A DNA stretch of 64,000 nt from Magnolia sinica (taxonomy: Eukaryota > Streptophyta > Magnoliopsida > Magnoliales > Magnoliaceae). The notes beneath the pieces were generated by a model. It was not told the DNA's origin. It did no database searches and saw nothing but the letters and a program-made list of their open reading frames with translations. A program made the translations under genes and the position numbers. Of this stretch, positions 34,263 through 45,903 are shown one piece after another. The DNA is taken from assembly GCF_029962835.1 (NCBI RefSeq), contig NC_080579.1, forward strand, positions 79,687,959-79,751,958, written 5' to 3'. Numbering within the stretch: the first letter of the stretch is position 1; each line of letters begins with the position of its first letter.

Positions 34263-35340
34263 TTAAAATTTAAAGTTTTTATAGTTATTAAATCTCTTGG
34301 CCAAGATTTTCATTCGGCCACTCGCCATCTTCATCGACTCTTGCAGCCTTGCAAGCTCTCGCTTCGTTGATGCAAATTTATCTTTCGATTTGGAGATCCG
34401 AGAGTACGAAGAGTGGTAAGCTTTATATGCAGCTTTCAAATCTTGTTCCTTCTCTTTCTCTGATGCTTCCATCACTTCCAATCATTTTGTCAACTCCTCC
34501 AATCGCTTCTTTAGCTCCTTGATTTGCATCCGGATCGATTCCTTCTCAACCGTGGTCAAATTTTTGTCGGTGAATAAATCCTTGACCCGATGAAACTGAA
34601 CTCTGAAGTGATGGAAGGAGGTGGTTGCAGTTGAAATCATCTGTTGAAGAGGTATCATAGAGGATTCAGTTTGATCGACCTCAGCTTTGGCTTCTTTATA
34701 GCTACAAGTAGTTGTTAGAATTTGTCTCAACGAGTTGATTTGAGGAGAGAGGTCGATATCAGAAGCCTTTGTAGACTCCAGTTTGTCGACGAGAGTAGCC
34801 AAAGCCTCTAGTCGATTATTGACCAGAAGATCGGTTAGATCGAAAATCAACATCGTCTCTATCTCCTTCTTCAGATAGTCGAGCTCCGATTGCTTATCGG
34901 AATGTGAGTGTGAGGTCGAAGGAGTGTCAATTGCCATTGAATCTTCCTTAAGGGTCTGAACCAGAGAATTATGCAATGCCTCTAAGTCTTCCAATGATTG
35001 AGGAATCAAATTGAAGTCCATCCTCTCTGAAGAAGGGCGAGAAGATTCTTCGACTTGTGGAGAATCAACTATAGCTAGATTTTCCTTTTGCTATAATTTC
35101 ATAGAACAATTAGTTGATATAATGCTATATTCTTAAATTTAATTGAAAGAAAATAAAGGTGGGTTACAAATAATTACCATCTTCTTTGCCTTTCTAGCAG
35201 CTCCATTATACAAGTCGTGTGAGAACATTTAATCTCTCTTCCAGAAGCCTTTCCCTTCTCACAAGAAGTCTTTGACCGTTTCATGGACCTTAAATCAACA
35301 AACATATTCCATTCTTCTCCGTTCACACTATTGAGACAAT
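34263..35340 (-). pseudogene. TE-associated coiled-coil protein fragment, one stop codon
   Basis: On the minus strand an open frame runs from ATG 35021 through a helical Lys/Glu-rich protein (LEDLEALHNSLVQTL, MQIKELKKRLEELTK), meets TGA at 34482-34484 and continues in the same frame for about 72 codons (EKEKEQDLKAAYKAYHSSYS and on) to 34263: about 252 codons with one nonsense codon. Upstream, past an intron-like gap, 35174-35340 reads NCLNSVNGEEWNMFVDLRS. The layout recalls the C-terminal coiled-coil part of plant mobile-domain type transposon proteins, but I could not assign the family with confidence. Confidence 0.45.
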
Positions 35341-36894
35341 TTCTTTTTCTCTCTGCATCCTGATCATACATATCGTCGTAAAGGTAATGCCTCATAGCTT
35401 TAAGGCAAAGATGATTGCCGCCAGTTCCAAGCCATGAGTAGGGTAGTTTTCCTCGTGTTTTTTCAGTTGCCGGGAGGCATATGCGATCACTCTGTCCCTC
35501 TACATTAGCAAGCATCCTAAGCCAACCCAGGAAGGGTCAGTGTACTTAGCACTTGCTTGGGTAACACGAGTACCAGTGCAGATGTCAACTTGTCCTTCAG
35601 CTCTTGGAAAGCCGCCTCTGCCTTCTCGCTCCAGGCAAACTTGATGTCATTCCGAGGGAGGTGGGACAATGGTCGAGCTATTTTCAAGAAGTCCTTGATG
35701 AACTTGCAGTAGTAGCCGACGAGTTCGAGAAAGCTTCTCACTTTCGTTATTGAATTGGGTTGCTTCCAATCTTGCACTACTGCCACCTTGGCGAGGTCCA
35801 TGGCTATGCCTTCCTTTAATACTACATGCCCCAAAAATTTATCGTCTTCTTTCCAAAAGTCGTACTTTCAAAATTGCGTAAATAGTTAATTTTTCCTGAG
35901 TGCATGGAAGATTGCCCTCAGGTATTCTTCATGGTCTTCTTGACTCCTTGAGTACACTAAGATGTCATTGATGAATACAATGACGAATCTTTATAGATAA
36001 GTCTTGCTCGGGAGTGATGAAGATTGCACATCCATCCTAGGTCTTGAGCCCAACTGTAGGCGAGCTCGAGAGACCCGCTCCCCATCCTGTTCAGACCGTA
36101 TGGACATCTCCACTAGGTCGGCGTACGCATGTATGTTGGCATAACACTTCTTTGTGCGTATACCTGCTTGTAGCCCCTCAGAAAAATGCCACATTTTCAT
36201 TTGTTCATCTGCCACTATTCGAGGAGCATATTTCGATAGCTCCATGACATTTCTCGTATTTGGCTACTGACATCCCTCCCTATTGGAGGCGGAGAAATTT
36301 ACCCTCCTCGTTACGGTAGGCGAGTGAGAAGTACTTCTTGAAGAAGCGCGACTCAAACTCGTCCCACGTCCATATGAAACCCACCGGGACAGACCTCAGC
36401 ACACTGTCCCACCACAAATCTACCACCTTCTCGAACACGTAAGTGACATGTTCAACTTGCTCCGCCTCGGAGCAATGGAGTGGCCTAATCATCTTAGAGA
36501 CCCAATTTAGTTAATACTCGGCGTCTTCGGGTTGGTGGGTGCCTGCAAAGGTAGGTGGCTCGAGCCTCTAAAAGTGCTCAAATAAATTGCTCATTATGGC
36601 TGTGGTGAGGGCCTGCGCGGTCTACACCGATCGGGCCGCATTTATACTTTGGGCAATGGCTCCCACAAGTGCTGCTAGAGTCCGTTGTTGTTGTTGTTGT
36701 TGCTGCATTAGGAGCATCATTTGCCCTATTATATCCGACGTTGGGGTTACATGTGGGGTAAAGGATGCAGGCCGAGTTTGGCCAAAAGCTGGCGGCGCAT
36801 CTGGGATTGCCTCCCGTGCAACATCCCCCACACCAAGTGAGTCTACCCATCTTAGGTGACCTTGCCCTAGTGAAGGTTGTTGCTGCACTGCCAC
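35341..36894 (-). pseudogene. Deleted Ty3/gypsy gag-pol remnant
   Basis: Minus strand, 5' to 3': a Gln-rich gag N-terminus (MLLMQQQQQQQRTLAALVG), a retrotransposon gag domain (VVDLWWDSV, WDEFESRFFKKYF, MKMWHFSEGLQAGI), then directly the reverse-transcriptase core at about 35990 (FVIVFINDILVYSRSQEDH, where FINDILVYS stands for the Y-DD catalytic box), then GHVVLKEGIA, VRSFLELVGYYCKFIKDF and an RNase H start ([20 protein letters not shown]) in a shifted frame. The zinc knuckle, protease and first half of reverse transcriptase are missing, and several stops and frameshifts occur. Chromovirus (Del-like) affinity is likely from the motif spelling. Confidence 0.82.
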
Positions 36895-37324
36895 ACCTTC
36901 GGACTCTAGGCGTAAGTCGGGGCCCTACTGCTCGCGGGGAGAAGAGCGATCTTCCTCAACTAATCCGCCATGCTGGAGGCAAACTAAGTAACGATCTCCA
37001 TTAGGAGGCATCTCTCATATCCATGTTACAAGTGTGCGTCAGACTCATAAGGAAATTATGTGTATTCAAGCACAACATGCAACCCAAAAATGTCTTCCAA
37101 TGGGGATGTATGACAAATCATCATATGCCATAAAATATTTGTGTAATTCAAATAAAGCAGGACGATTTCATTGCAACAGATAAGTGTTACCGTTAAAGTA
37201 AGCTACCATAACGAATACATCGTATAAAACTAAACTCTAGTCACTACGTACCAACACAAATAAGAAAGGAAACCAAACCCTAACTGTTTCAGGTTAGGTA
37301 CACAAGCATCTAACAATTAATAAG
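36895..37324. other. Spacer between gypsy remnant and two-exon gene
   Basis: No gene recognised. It would hold the 3' UTR and terminator of the minus-strand gene that ends at 37325. Confidence 0.5.
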
Positions 37325-38036
37325 CTAAGGAGGGGGTGCTCCCTCCTTTTGTACGTTGCACAATATCTGCTTCAGTATGCGGTATATCTTCGTTTCGACC
37401 AACTTTAACTCAAGTGCGTCCAAGCGCTCTTGTATTCTTCGATGAGAGAGAGGCTCGGTCTCATCTCTAACCTGTCCTTCGCTTTCGTCTCCCCCTTCAC
37501 TTTTTTCCTCCTCCTCGCTCTCACCCTCCTCATCGGCCTCATCCTCAAACTCTTCGATTTGAGCCATACATTGTTTGGGGCCCACCTTCATGCGGTCTAG
37601 GGTGCCGTCGCTATTCACCTTTGAAGGGCAAGCTTCTTTTATAACGGCCTCATCAACGCAATACCTGCGACCAAACCTCACATAAGTTCCTAAAATCAAA
37701 TCCACCCATTTCACTACATAACATAAAAGATTCAAAAACAAAACAGTGTTTTTTTTAAAGCTTTTCTTAATCAAAAACAAATACTAACGTCGGAACTTTT
37801 CCACTCGACCCACTACCGGACGATGAACCAGACGGCCCACCAGCAAGCAGCATTCTCATCCGTTTACTCAATGGAAGATTATCGATGTCATCCATCACAG
37901 ATTCACCATCATCATTAACTTCGCGCTTGATTCTAGACCGAGTCGAATCTGCAGCCGAAAACCGTGGAGGCACATGTTGGTAAATTCCACCATCGATTTC
38001 CATCTTCATAGTAACGCCACTAGAACGCCGATCCAT
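37325..38036 (-). CDS. Two-exon acidic/coiled-coil protein of unknown function
   Basis: Exon 1 is 38036-37789 and exon 2 is 37664-37325. A 124-base intron has a GTTAGT donor and a GGTCGCAG acceptor and splices in phase, giving 195 residues with no internal stop. The N-terminus (MDRRSSGVTMKMEIDGG) leads to a basic SKRMRMLLAGG segment and a Ser/Gly linker. The middle is strongly acidic (EEFEDEADEEGESEEEEK) and the end predicts a helix (RRIQERLDALELKLVETKIY). No domain was recognised. The layout suggests a nuclear or nucleic-acid-associated protein, which is inference only. A TATA-like TATTTAA lies about 95 bases upstream. It could be a host gene or a transposon-borne ORF. Confidence 0.6.
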
Positions 38037-38130
38037 GCTTGCAAGTTACGCTTCAAATGTCGAAATCAAACTACTGAGATTCAGAGGCATTTCTCAAAGC
38101 ACAACGCATTCTCTCTGGAATTCGTACATT

Positions 38131-38137
38131 TTAAATA
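38131..38137 (-). promoter_or_regulatory. TATA-like box
   Basis: TATTTAA on the minus strand in the context CTATCTATTTAAAATG, 95-101 bases upstream of ATG 38036 and preceded by a pyrimidine-rich stretch. Position and context fit a plant core promoter for the two-exon gene. Confidence 0.45.
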
Positions 38138-38229
38138 GATAGAGAGGGGGGAGGATTCTGGTTAGGGTTTTCTTTTTCCCTCTCTTTTGGTTGGTGGAGA
38201 AAGGATTGAAGAAGAAGAGAGGAGCGAGA

Positions 38230-38405
38230 GATTGATTGGAACTCAGAGCGGTTTGTCTGTGGGGAAGGATGGAATTTGGGATTTGGGGAGTGCGCGAAAG
38301 ACGTTTTCTCTGCTTCGATTGGAAGTCGGAGCGGTTTTTTTTTTTGAGTGGGGAAGGATAGAATTTGGGATTTGGGGATGGCAAGGAAGGCGTTTGCTCT
38401 TCTCC
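38230..38405. repeat. Imperfect tandem duplication upstream of the two-exon gene
   Basis: Two copies of about 85-95 bp, each with GATTGGAA(C/G)TC(A/G)GAGCGGTTT, GTGGGGAAGGAT and GAATTTGGGATTTGGGGA. They lie just upstream of the TATA-like box. Confidence 0.75.
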
Positions 38406-38454
38406 GTGGCGCCAGGGATTGGAGGAGAGGGGCCTTTTGGCGCTCCCGAGGAAG

Positions 38455-38925
38455 AGAAATTAGTGAGCCGATTTGCGCGGGAAGCGGATTGGCTAGTGTA
38501 CCACACCATCGATCTGGCTGATGTGTTGACGTGACTGATCCTGTGGGTCCCATCATGAGGTATGTATTATATCCCAACCGTCCTTTCATTTGGCTAGCTC
38601 GTCCAAAGGCGTGAACTGAAAAATTAAACAGATCTCAATGCTTAAGTGGACCACACTGCAAAAAACTGTGGGGGATTGAACGTCTACCATTGAAACCTTC
38701 TTGGGTCACAGAAGTTTGGATCGTTATGATATTTGGTTTTCCTCTTCATCCAGGTTTGTGTGACTATGGTGGGCCTACGAATGTTTTAATGGTTAGAATA
38801 ATTGTCCCACTATTATTTCTGGTGTGATCCACTTAAGCTTTGGATATTAATAAATTTTTGTAACATACTCTAAAATTATCTAAAAAAAATGAATGAATGG
38901 CGTGGATATAATAAATACACCGTGT
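38455..38925. repeat. Third copy of the foldback arm repeat
   Basis: Runs parallel to the left arm of the foldback at 39249: AAGCGGATTGGCTAGTGTAC, TGTGGGTCCCATCATGAGGT, TTAAGTGGACCACACTG and TGAACGTCTACCATTGAAAC all recur in order. Non-coding. Confidence 0.75.
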
Positions 38926-38929
38926 AACT

Positions 38930-39093
38930 TTGATCTCCTTTGAATCGTTCTGCAACTCGAAGATCGAGGAGCTGCGACGCTCGTCTTTGCACGACACGTA
39001 CCCACACCATGTAACTTTGCTCTCCTTTGAACCGTTCGTACAACTCGAAGATCGAGGAGCTGTGACGCTCGTCTTTGCATGACACGTACCCAC
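38930..39093. repeat. Tandem duplication, about 80 bp unit
   Basis: Two copies of CAACTCGAAGATCGAGGAGC followed by TGYGACGCTCGTCTTTGCAY and GACACGTACCCACACCA. The repeat creates spurious overlapping frames on the minus strand. Confidence 0.85.
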
Positions 39094-39248
39094 ACACCAG
39101 CTATATCGCTGGTGCGTGGTACACCTGCCAAATCGGCTTCCGTTTGCGCTAGGGGATTCCACTGCAACATGTGCGCTGGATTCGGTGATCGTCCATTGGG
39201 TGGGGCACACCTTTGTACGGTCGAGATTACTTTCGATCGAGGGACGCG

Positions 39249-40316
39249 CGGGGAAACGGATTGGTTGGCGTACCTCACACCAGCTATTTAGCTGTTGTAT
39301 TGACGTTAGCAAGTACTGTGGGTCGATTACGAGTTATGTGTTATATCCAAACCGTCCTTCCATTCGGCGAGCTCGTTTTAAGGCTTGAGACGAAAAATAA
39401 GACAGATCTAACTATCAAGTGGACCACACTGAAAAAAGCAGTGGGGAACTGAACGTCTACCATTAAAACCCTCTTTGGGGTCACAGAAGTTTTGGATCAA
39501 TATGAAATTTATTTTTCCTCTTAATTCAGGACTTTGTGACCTTATGAATGGATTGGATGGAAAATAAACTTTATGGTGGGCCCTACAAATTTTTTAACAG
39601 TGAAAATCATTATCTCCTCTAGTATTTGTGGTGTGGTCCAGATGATCTTTGGATATGATTCATTTTTTGGATAATGCTCTAAAATGATCTCTAAAAATAG
39701 ATGAACGGTGTAGATATAATAAATACATCATTGTGGGGCCCATGTAACTTTGATCTCCTTCGAACAGTAGTCTTCTCTGAGTTGTACGAACGGTTCAAAG
39801 GAGATCAAAGTTACATGGCCCCACAGTGATGTATTTATTATATCCACACCGTTCATCCATTTTTAGAGATCATTTTAGAGTACTATCCAAAAAATTAATC
39901 AAATTCAAAGATCAATTGGACACCACAAATAGCAACAGAGATAATGATTTTCACGGTTAAAAATTTTGTAGGGCCCACTATAAGGTTTATTTTCCATCCA
40001 ATCTGTTCATAAGGTCAAAAGGACCTGGATGAAGAGGTAAAATAAATAAATAATTTCATATTGATCCAAAAATTCCGTGAACTCCAAAAGGGTTTCAATG
40101 GCATATGTTCAATCCCCCTCTGCTTGTTTCAATGTGGTCCACTTGATCATAAGATCTATCTTATTTTTCCTCTCAAGCCTTACGACGAGCTTGAAAAATG
40201 GATGGACTGTTTGGATATAACACATACCTCATGATGGGACCCACAGAACTTGCTCACGTTAATACACCAGTTATATAGTTGGTGTGTGGTACACCAACCA
40301 ATCCGCTTCCGTCCCC
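39249..40316. repeat. Foldback (large inverted repeat) element
   Basis: Left arm about 39249-39772 and right arm about 39790-40316 are reverse complements, starting CGGATTGGTTGGCGTAC and ending GTACACCAACCAATCCG. They meet at a short centre around TAGTCTTCTCTGAGTTGTACG, where CGAAC/GTTCG and AAAGGAGATCAAAGTTACAT pair. Arms of about 520 bp with a spacer under 30 bp would form a long hairpin if transcribed. No coding sequence. It resembles foldback or Mutator-like MITEs. Confidence 0.82.
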
Positions 40317-40341
40317 GTCAGTCCGGACGCCGAATCGCTAC

Positions 40342-40909
40342 TAGGGGTGTACATCGAATCGAACCGAGTTGAGCTGGCCTCAGCTCGAACTTGGCTCGGC
40401 TCTGTCCTCAAGCCTGACTGGCCAGCTTGGCTTGGTTCGGTCAGCAGCTCGGGCTAGCTCGGGCCGAGTTCGCCATTGAGGCATTTCCACAAACACCTGA
40501 ACTGTGACTTCAAAATCCCATTGTTTTACAAACAGAAGCAATGGTTTTACAGGTATTTTATCAAACACCTTCTAAGCAACATAAACCAAGAAAAATAGAG
40601 AAAAAGGGTGTTTGTTTCATGTACATACCTTCCTTGCCACCAACCACATTTCGTTGAGTCATTTTATCAAACAGTTGGTGAGCAACATCAATGGCAAAGT
40701 AACCGAGTCACCGAACTGGTTCGATCCGAGTTCGATTCGAGCTGGATTTGATCCGAGTCGAGTCGAGTTGGGGCCTGCTCGAACTCATTTTCGAGCTCAA
40801 AAAATCAGCTCAACTCGGCTCAAACTCAGCTTCGAACCGAGTCGAATCGAGCTTTTTCGAGTTGAGTTGAGCGAGCTAACCGAGCTAGCTCGGTTCGTGT
40901 ACACCCCTA
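40342..40909. mobile_element. hAT-like MITE
   Basis: Terminal inverted repeats TAGGGGTGTACATCGAATC and its partner ending GTTCGTGTACACCCCTA bound 568 bp rich in CGAGC/GCTCG words (GAACCGAGTTGAGC, GAGCTAGCTCGG). The flanking 8-mers ATCGCTAC and TTCGCTCT share a TCGCT core and fit a decayed 8 bp hAT duplication. No coding sequence. The superfamily call is inferred from ends and duplication length. Confidence 0.7.
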
Positions 40910-41473
40910 TTCGCTCTTGACATCGTTCGTACCAGTTTTGCTATTAAAGTGACATCACTATGATGTATGTTGTGTGTTGTATCTGCACCGTCCATCCATT
41001 TATAGAGATCATTTTAAGGCATGAGAGAATAAGCACATCCAAAGCTCATGTGGACCCCCTCCAAAGAAAAAAATGGGGATTGAATGCTTACCATTAAAAT
41101 TTTACGTTTTTGCTAATATTCGTGTTTTCACTTCATGTACATCTATGTTGTTACCATATGAATACGTTAGATCTTCAACAAACATTATGGTGAGCATAAG
41201 AAGGTTTCAACATTAGGTGTCACTGTTTTGTTATTTTATATGTTTTGTTGTTTTCTATGGTGGGGTCCACTTGAGCTTTGAATCTATTTCATTCTTTTGA
41301 TCATGCCTTAAAATGATCTCTCCAAATGAATGTACAGCGTAAATACAACACATATATCATGGTGGGGATAGTCTACACGGCACATGCGGAAACTTGATGA
41401 ATCTATAAAACTATGACTAAGTTCTAATGAGGAATGATTAAGACCAATTTAAAAATCATACTATTAAAAATAC
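40910..41473. other. MITE-like non-coding block
   Basis: 40985-41370 holds inverted blocks (CCGTCCATCCATTT...ATCATTTTAAGGCATGA and CATGCCTTAAAATGATCTC) typical of the small inverted-repeat elements throughout this window. The 5-mer AATAC at 41469-41473 is the target duplication of the following solo LTR. Confidence 0.6.
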
Positions 41474-44400
41474 TGTAACGTCTCGGGAAAATTCCGTACA
41501 AAGACCCGAGTTCCACCTCAGGCAGAAATCGCTCAGGACCAAATCCTTTAGATTAGACGAAAATTAATCAAGTGTTAAACTAAATTATCTGTGAAATTAG
41601 CTTGAACCACTTTAAATACGAACCGCAAGACCCAAAACGTGTAGAATCGTTGACGCTATATTACCCTGAAACTTAAAATCAATCTCAAAACTCGGTTGCT
41701 CTCGGGAACACACCGAAACTCTGTATCAGACCTGCACCGCACGTTGAAAGTCCAATTACCATGAGACTATACGAATATGACTGCCTTACTGGGCTTGACA
41801 ACCATCTCAGAAATCAAGTCCAGATAGTATCCAAAAACGCACAACTTTAGCCCGGAGCGAAGTGTGTGAGAAACACGAATATCTTTAGAAAATGTACTCA
41901 GATTTAAGTAAACTAGGCTGTTCGCTTGTGGGCCAATTCTAAGGTTTCAGATTGTCAGAATCTGACCCAAATACACCCTCAGATCAGGGAAAATTTCATA
42001 CGTAGGTCAGTTTACTTGTGGCCCTGATCGAATGGCAATGACCGTTGAACTAAAACTGGTCCTCTGCGGTCGTTCCGTAAATCCGATCGGACCGAAAACT
42101 TAACTTGACCTAGATCCAATGTCAGGGAACTTTCCCTAGATCGTATGCAAAAGAAGGGGCCTCCAGATGTGCTCCATTGGACCAAAACAGCCACTCTTTG
42201 GCTATAACCTAAGTATACCATGGCCCTGGGGCCATTCCCTTCAGTTCTGGGCCTATATAAGGGCCTTTACCCACCCCTCTCTCATTCCATACGAATTCTA
42301 AACCCTAAGAGAGAAAAGAGAGAGAAAGTGGAGAAGTGAGAGAGCGAGTGTGAGATAGTTCTTGGGATTCGATCCCACTACTCCGCGTACGTAACTACTG
42401 CTTCCGTGTCGCTATACTGGAGATTCTGATTCCCTAACCTGTTTTAGGAATCCAAATACGTAAATCGGTGAAATAGCTAACCCGTTTTATTGATTAGGTA
42501 TTCAAAGTCTAGTTTACAAGGCGAGAGTGTTCAAACTGAATCCATTACGAGTTTACCGGCTAAAGGTGCGGACTATAAACGTTTAGGTTATGGTTTTCAA
42601 GGCTGTCAATGTCGGTTAATGATTTATAACTGACTTGGTTGCCATTTCTCATGCTAGATACGATGTTTCCCTCGCTTTACAGATATATATGAACTATGTT
42701 GAATATAGTGTAATTCATGTGTTTGTAAAAATGTTTGAATGGGTATGGAATTTGGATTCGTGCTTTCCATGATTATTCGTCGTGGATATATATGATTGTT
42801 GTATATGTGACAAATCCTTAGTGAAAGGATTTGCCCTAATACATGTTATGACCAACATACGTCATGTATGTTGAAGTGTGTAGTCTAAGTGTTTGTAAAA
42901 ATGTTTGATTGGGTATGGAATTTGGATTTGTGCTTGCCATGATTATCCGTCATGGATATATGATTGTTGTATATGTGACAACTCCTTGGTGAAAGGATTT
43001 GCCTTAATACATGTCATGACCAACATACGCCATGTATGTTGAAGTGTATAGTCTAAGTGTTTGTAAAAATGTTTGAATGAGTCTGGAATTATGATTTGTG
43101 CTTGCTGTGATTATTGATCGCTAATACATGATTGTTGTATACGTGGCTACTCCTTGTGAAAGGACTAGCTATAGTATGTGTTTTTAACAAATTTATTACC
43201 TGTGTGCAATATGTGTGGTCTAAGAGTTTAAAAAAATGCCTAAATGAGAAAATGCTTGATGTAATGTAATTACTGAGGGTGTTCAGATAGGATTCTCAAT
43301 TCCCTTATATATAGTTACAGTTTCCTTTATGCCACCTATCTTACTACTCTGTGATTTACAGATGAATGCCTATGTATGATGACATGTGTGGTATGTGTTT
43401 GTTGAAATGCTCGAATAGGATTTATGTTTAGATTTGGTTGTCACATGCTGTCTTGGAATATCACATGTGGATGCTGTTGGTTAGAGTGTAATTGGGGCTA
43501 CGATGTAGTCCAGGCAATCGGTAATAGTTTACGATCGGTGGCCGTACTGCTTAGCCATACGCCTGATGAATCCGAGTCGTACGCTGTTTGTCTATAGTGG
43601 TTAGGCCACGCGGAATACTTACGCACTCCATGTCGATCAAGTCAACGTACGCTCGTACCAGTCGAGCTTGTCAAGTAACCCGATTGGCCCAATGTATGTT
43701 CACCATGTATGGACGCTACTGCTTGAATCTAAGGTACCAAACTTACCAGCGAAAGGCCCGTTTAACCTTGGTACCTCGATCCGATAAGAGTCATGAGCCG
43801 GGCATGGTGGTATGGGACACCGTGGTCGAGCTGTCGGCCTACGCTGGGGCGACGAGCCTCCCCGTAGTGTCCAATGAGCAACCCAGACTCGTGAGCCGAA
43901 TACGGTGGTATGGGATACTGTATTCGAGCTGTCAGCCTACGATCAGGTGACGAGCCCATAATGACCTCGAGTATACTCTAAGACTACGTTAAGGCGACGA
44001 ACTTTTCCGTAGTGACCTCGAGTATAAACTAGGCCTGTACTGAGGTGACGAGCCACTCCGTAGCTACCTGAAACTATTCTTCGTATGTGATTAACTAGGA
44101 TTGATGACCCTAGATGGATCAATGTTTGGGTAAGTGATATGAAGGGAGGTACTTTAGCTTCCCAATCCTGCTGTATGAATATGCCTAATTAAGAACTTGA
44201 CTAATCACGATCATGCATTGCACTGCATATGCTTTGGCGAGGAAGCGCACGTTTCGGGAGGATGCCATGCGCGAATGTGAGATGAAGTCACTGAGGGAGT
44301 GTAGACGAGGGCATGCATCATTACCGCATACCATTCTTGCATTAATAGGAGTAATCTAGGACATGATTGCTGTACTGCTTGACTGAATTGATAACATGTT

Positions 44401-44923
44401 AACCTTTGCCTTATAGTTCCACTGAGTTGATCACTCACTCTCACTCTGGGACGGTGTTTTAAAACACTAACCAGACTATCTTAGTTGTAGATGATGGCGC
44501 AGCTTATGAAGCGGAGCCTGATTTTTATGACGACGAGGAGGAGTTCTCGTATATGCAGTATTCTAGCGGGTTCATGTAGGCCGCATTCTGATCGTTGGGG
44601 CTATAGGGATTTCATGATGTAGACGGACCTACACATTTTGATATTTTGTATTTTGAAACAATACATGTAATTGTTTAACCTGGAACATGATTATACTCTG
44701 GAGACGCACCACCACTTATATGTTTTAAACATACCTATCATGGTCTTCTGCTTGCGTAATTTAACTGTCTCTGGGGTATGATATGCTGATTTGGTATAAT
44801 CCCACTCATGTTTAGTGCACTAACACGGATAACATTTAATCATCATTATCCATGTTGCATAGGTGATGCGTTGGAACTCGTTAGTTGAACTTCTGCTCGA
44901 CCCTCGATTTTCAGGGCGTTACA
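41474..44923 (+). mobile_element. Solo LTR (3.45 kb), Del/Tekay-like, opposite orientation to 13162-16333
   Basis: TGTAACGTCTCGGG at the start, CAGGGCGTTACA at the end, and perfect AATAC duplications at 41469-41473 and 44924-44928. The sequence is collinear with the reverse complement of the other solo LTR (ACCCGAGTTCCACCTCAGGC, CAAATCCTTTAGA, CCTCCCCGTAGTG blocks). A TATATAA box at about 42254-42260 sits between GGGCC boxes and is followed by an AAACCCTAAGAGAG leader, so transcription would run on the + strand. No internal region. Part of the length difference from the other copy comes from a tandem expansion at 42721. Confidence 0.88.
42721..43160. repeat. Tandem repeat in solo LTR, ~169 bp unit, 2.5 copies
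   Basis: GTTTGTAAAAATGTTTGA restarts at 42721, 42891 and 43059. Each unit contains TTGTATATGTGACAA and AAAGGATTTGCC, and the first two ACCAACATACG. The third is incomplete. Confidence 0.88.
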
Positions 44924-44928
44924 AATAC

Positions 44929-45562
44929 AATTGCCTACCTTAAATCAATTTACCAATTAAAGTTAAGAAGACAACTAACAGTAAGGCTTTCAAGCTAAAG
45001 TGAGTCCAATTACATAAACTACAAATGATGTTCCAATCAAGCAACTAATTTATATATATACTATACTTATGTGTACTTAATAAGTACATAATATACAACC
45101 CAATCAAAGCATTCATATAATTTAGCTAATTAAATATGTAAGCATGAATTAGAATTGCAAATATTCATAATCGCAAGCACAAGCATGTATAGTGGTTCGA
45201 TTTCCCTATTCAACTCCTGATGGACGTACTTTCCTTAAGTGTACCAGTATTTACTATCGGAGGTTTTAAATTTGCTTCCAATCTAACATTTACATGGTTT
45301 CTCTTAGGCTAACCACTAGCCTACATGTACACTCCTGTGTTGAAAGCACCATTTTTATCCGTGTTGATGGCTCCCATAAGAAACTCTAGCTGGTTTTTTA
45401 TCGGCTAACTAACAACCATTAGCGGTCTTAATTCAATGAGCTACGTACACTCCTGTTGAATGATTTCACGAAGACTAACACGTATGCACCCGTGCCCAGT
45501 AAACCATGTACACACCGGTGTTGGTGAATTCAACCCTACAAAAGAGCTTAGGTCTTATACAT
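44929..45562. other. Intergenic, no gene recognised
   Basis: AT-rich with a TATATA stretch near 45050. The region 45200-45540 contains repeated GTACACTCCTG words (three occurrences) but no gene. Confidence 0.5.
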
Positions 45563-45845
45563 CACCACCAAAATCATAAATTTAGAATGGTAGCTGTTTT
45601 AAATTTGGAACAGTTTTAAATTGTTTCAAACGTTTTTTTAAATATATATATTTAAAAAAAAAAAAAAACAGCCCTAAAGAGTTTGTCCGCTCGATACCTC
45701 AAATTCCCCAAATCATCTTACGTCTCTCTCATGTTCTCCTCCTTAAAAAAACCCACTGACCGACCCTATCTCCCTAAGAAAACCCCAATCTCTCATCTTC
45801 TCCCTAAAAAAACCCATCTCTCTTATCTTCTCCTCAACCCACCGA

Positions 45846-45903
<58 letters not shown>

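Noticed and set aside
36578-37004. Plus-strand frames opposite the gypsy gag
   Set aside because: The minus strand carries the recognisable gag domain; the others are shadows.
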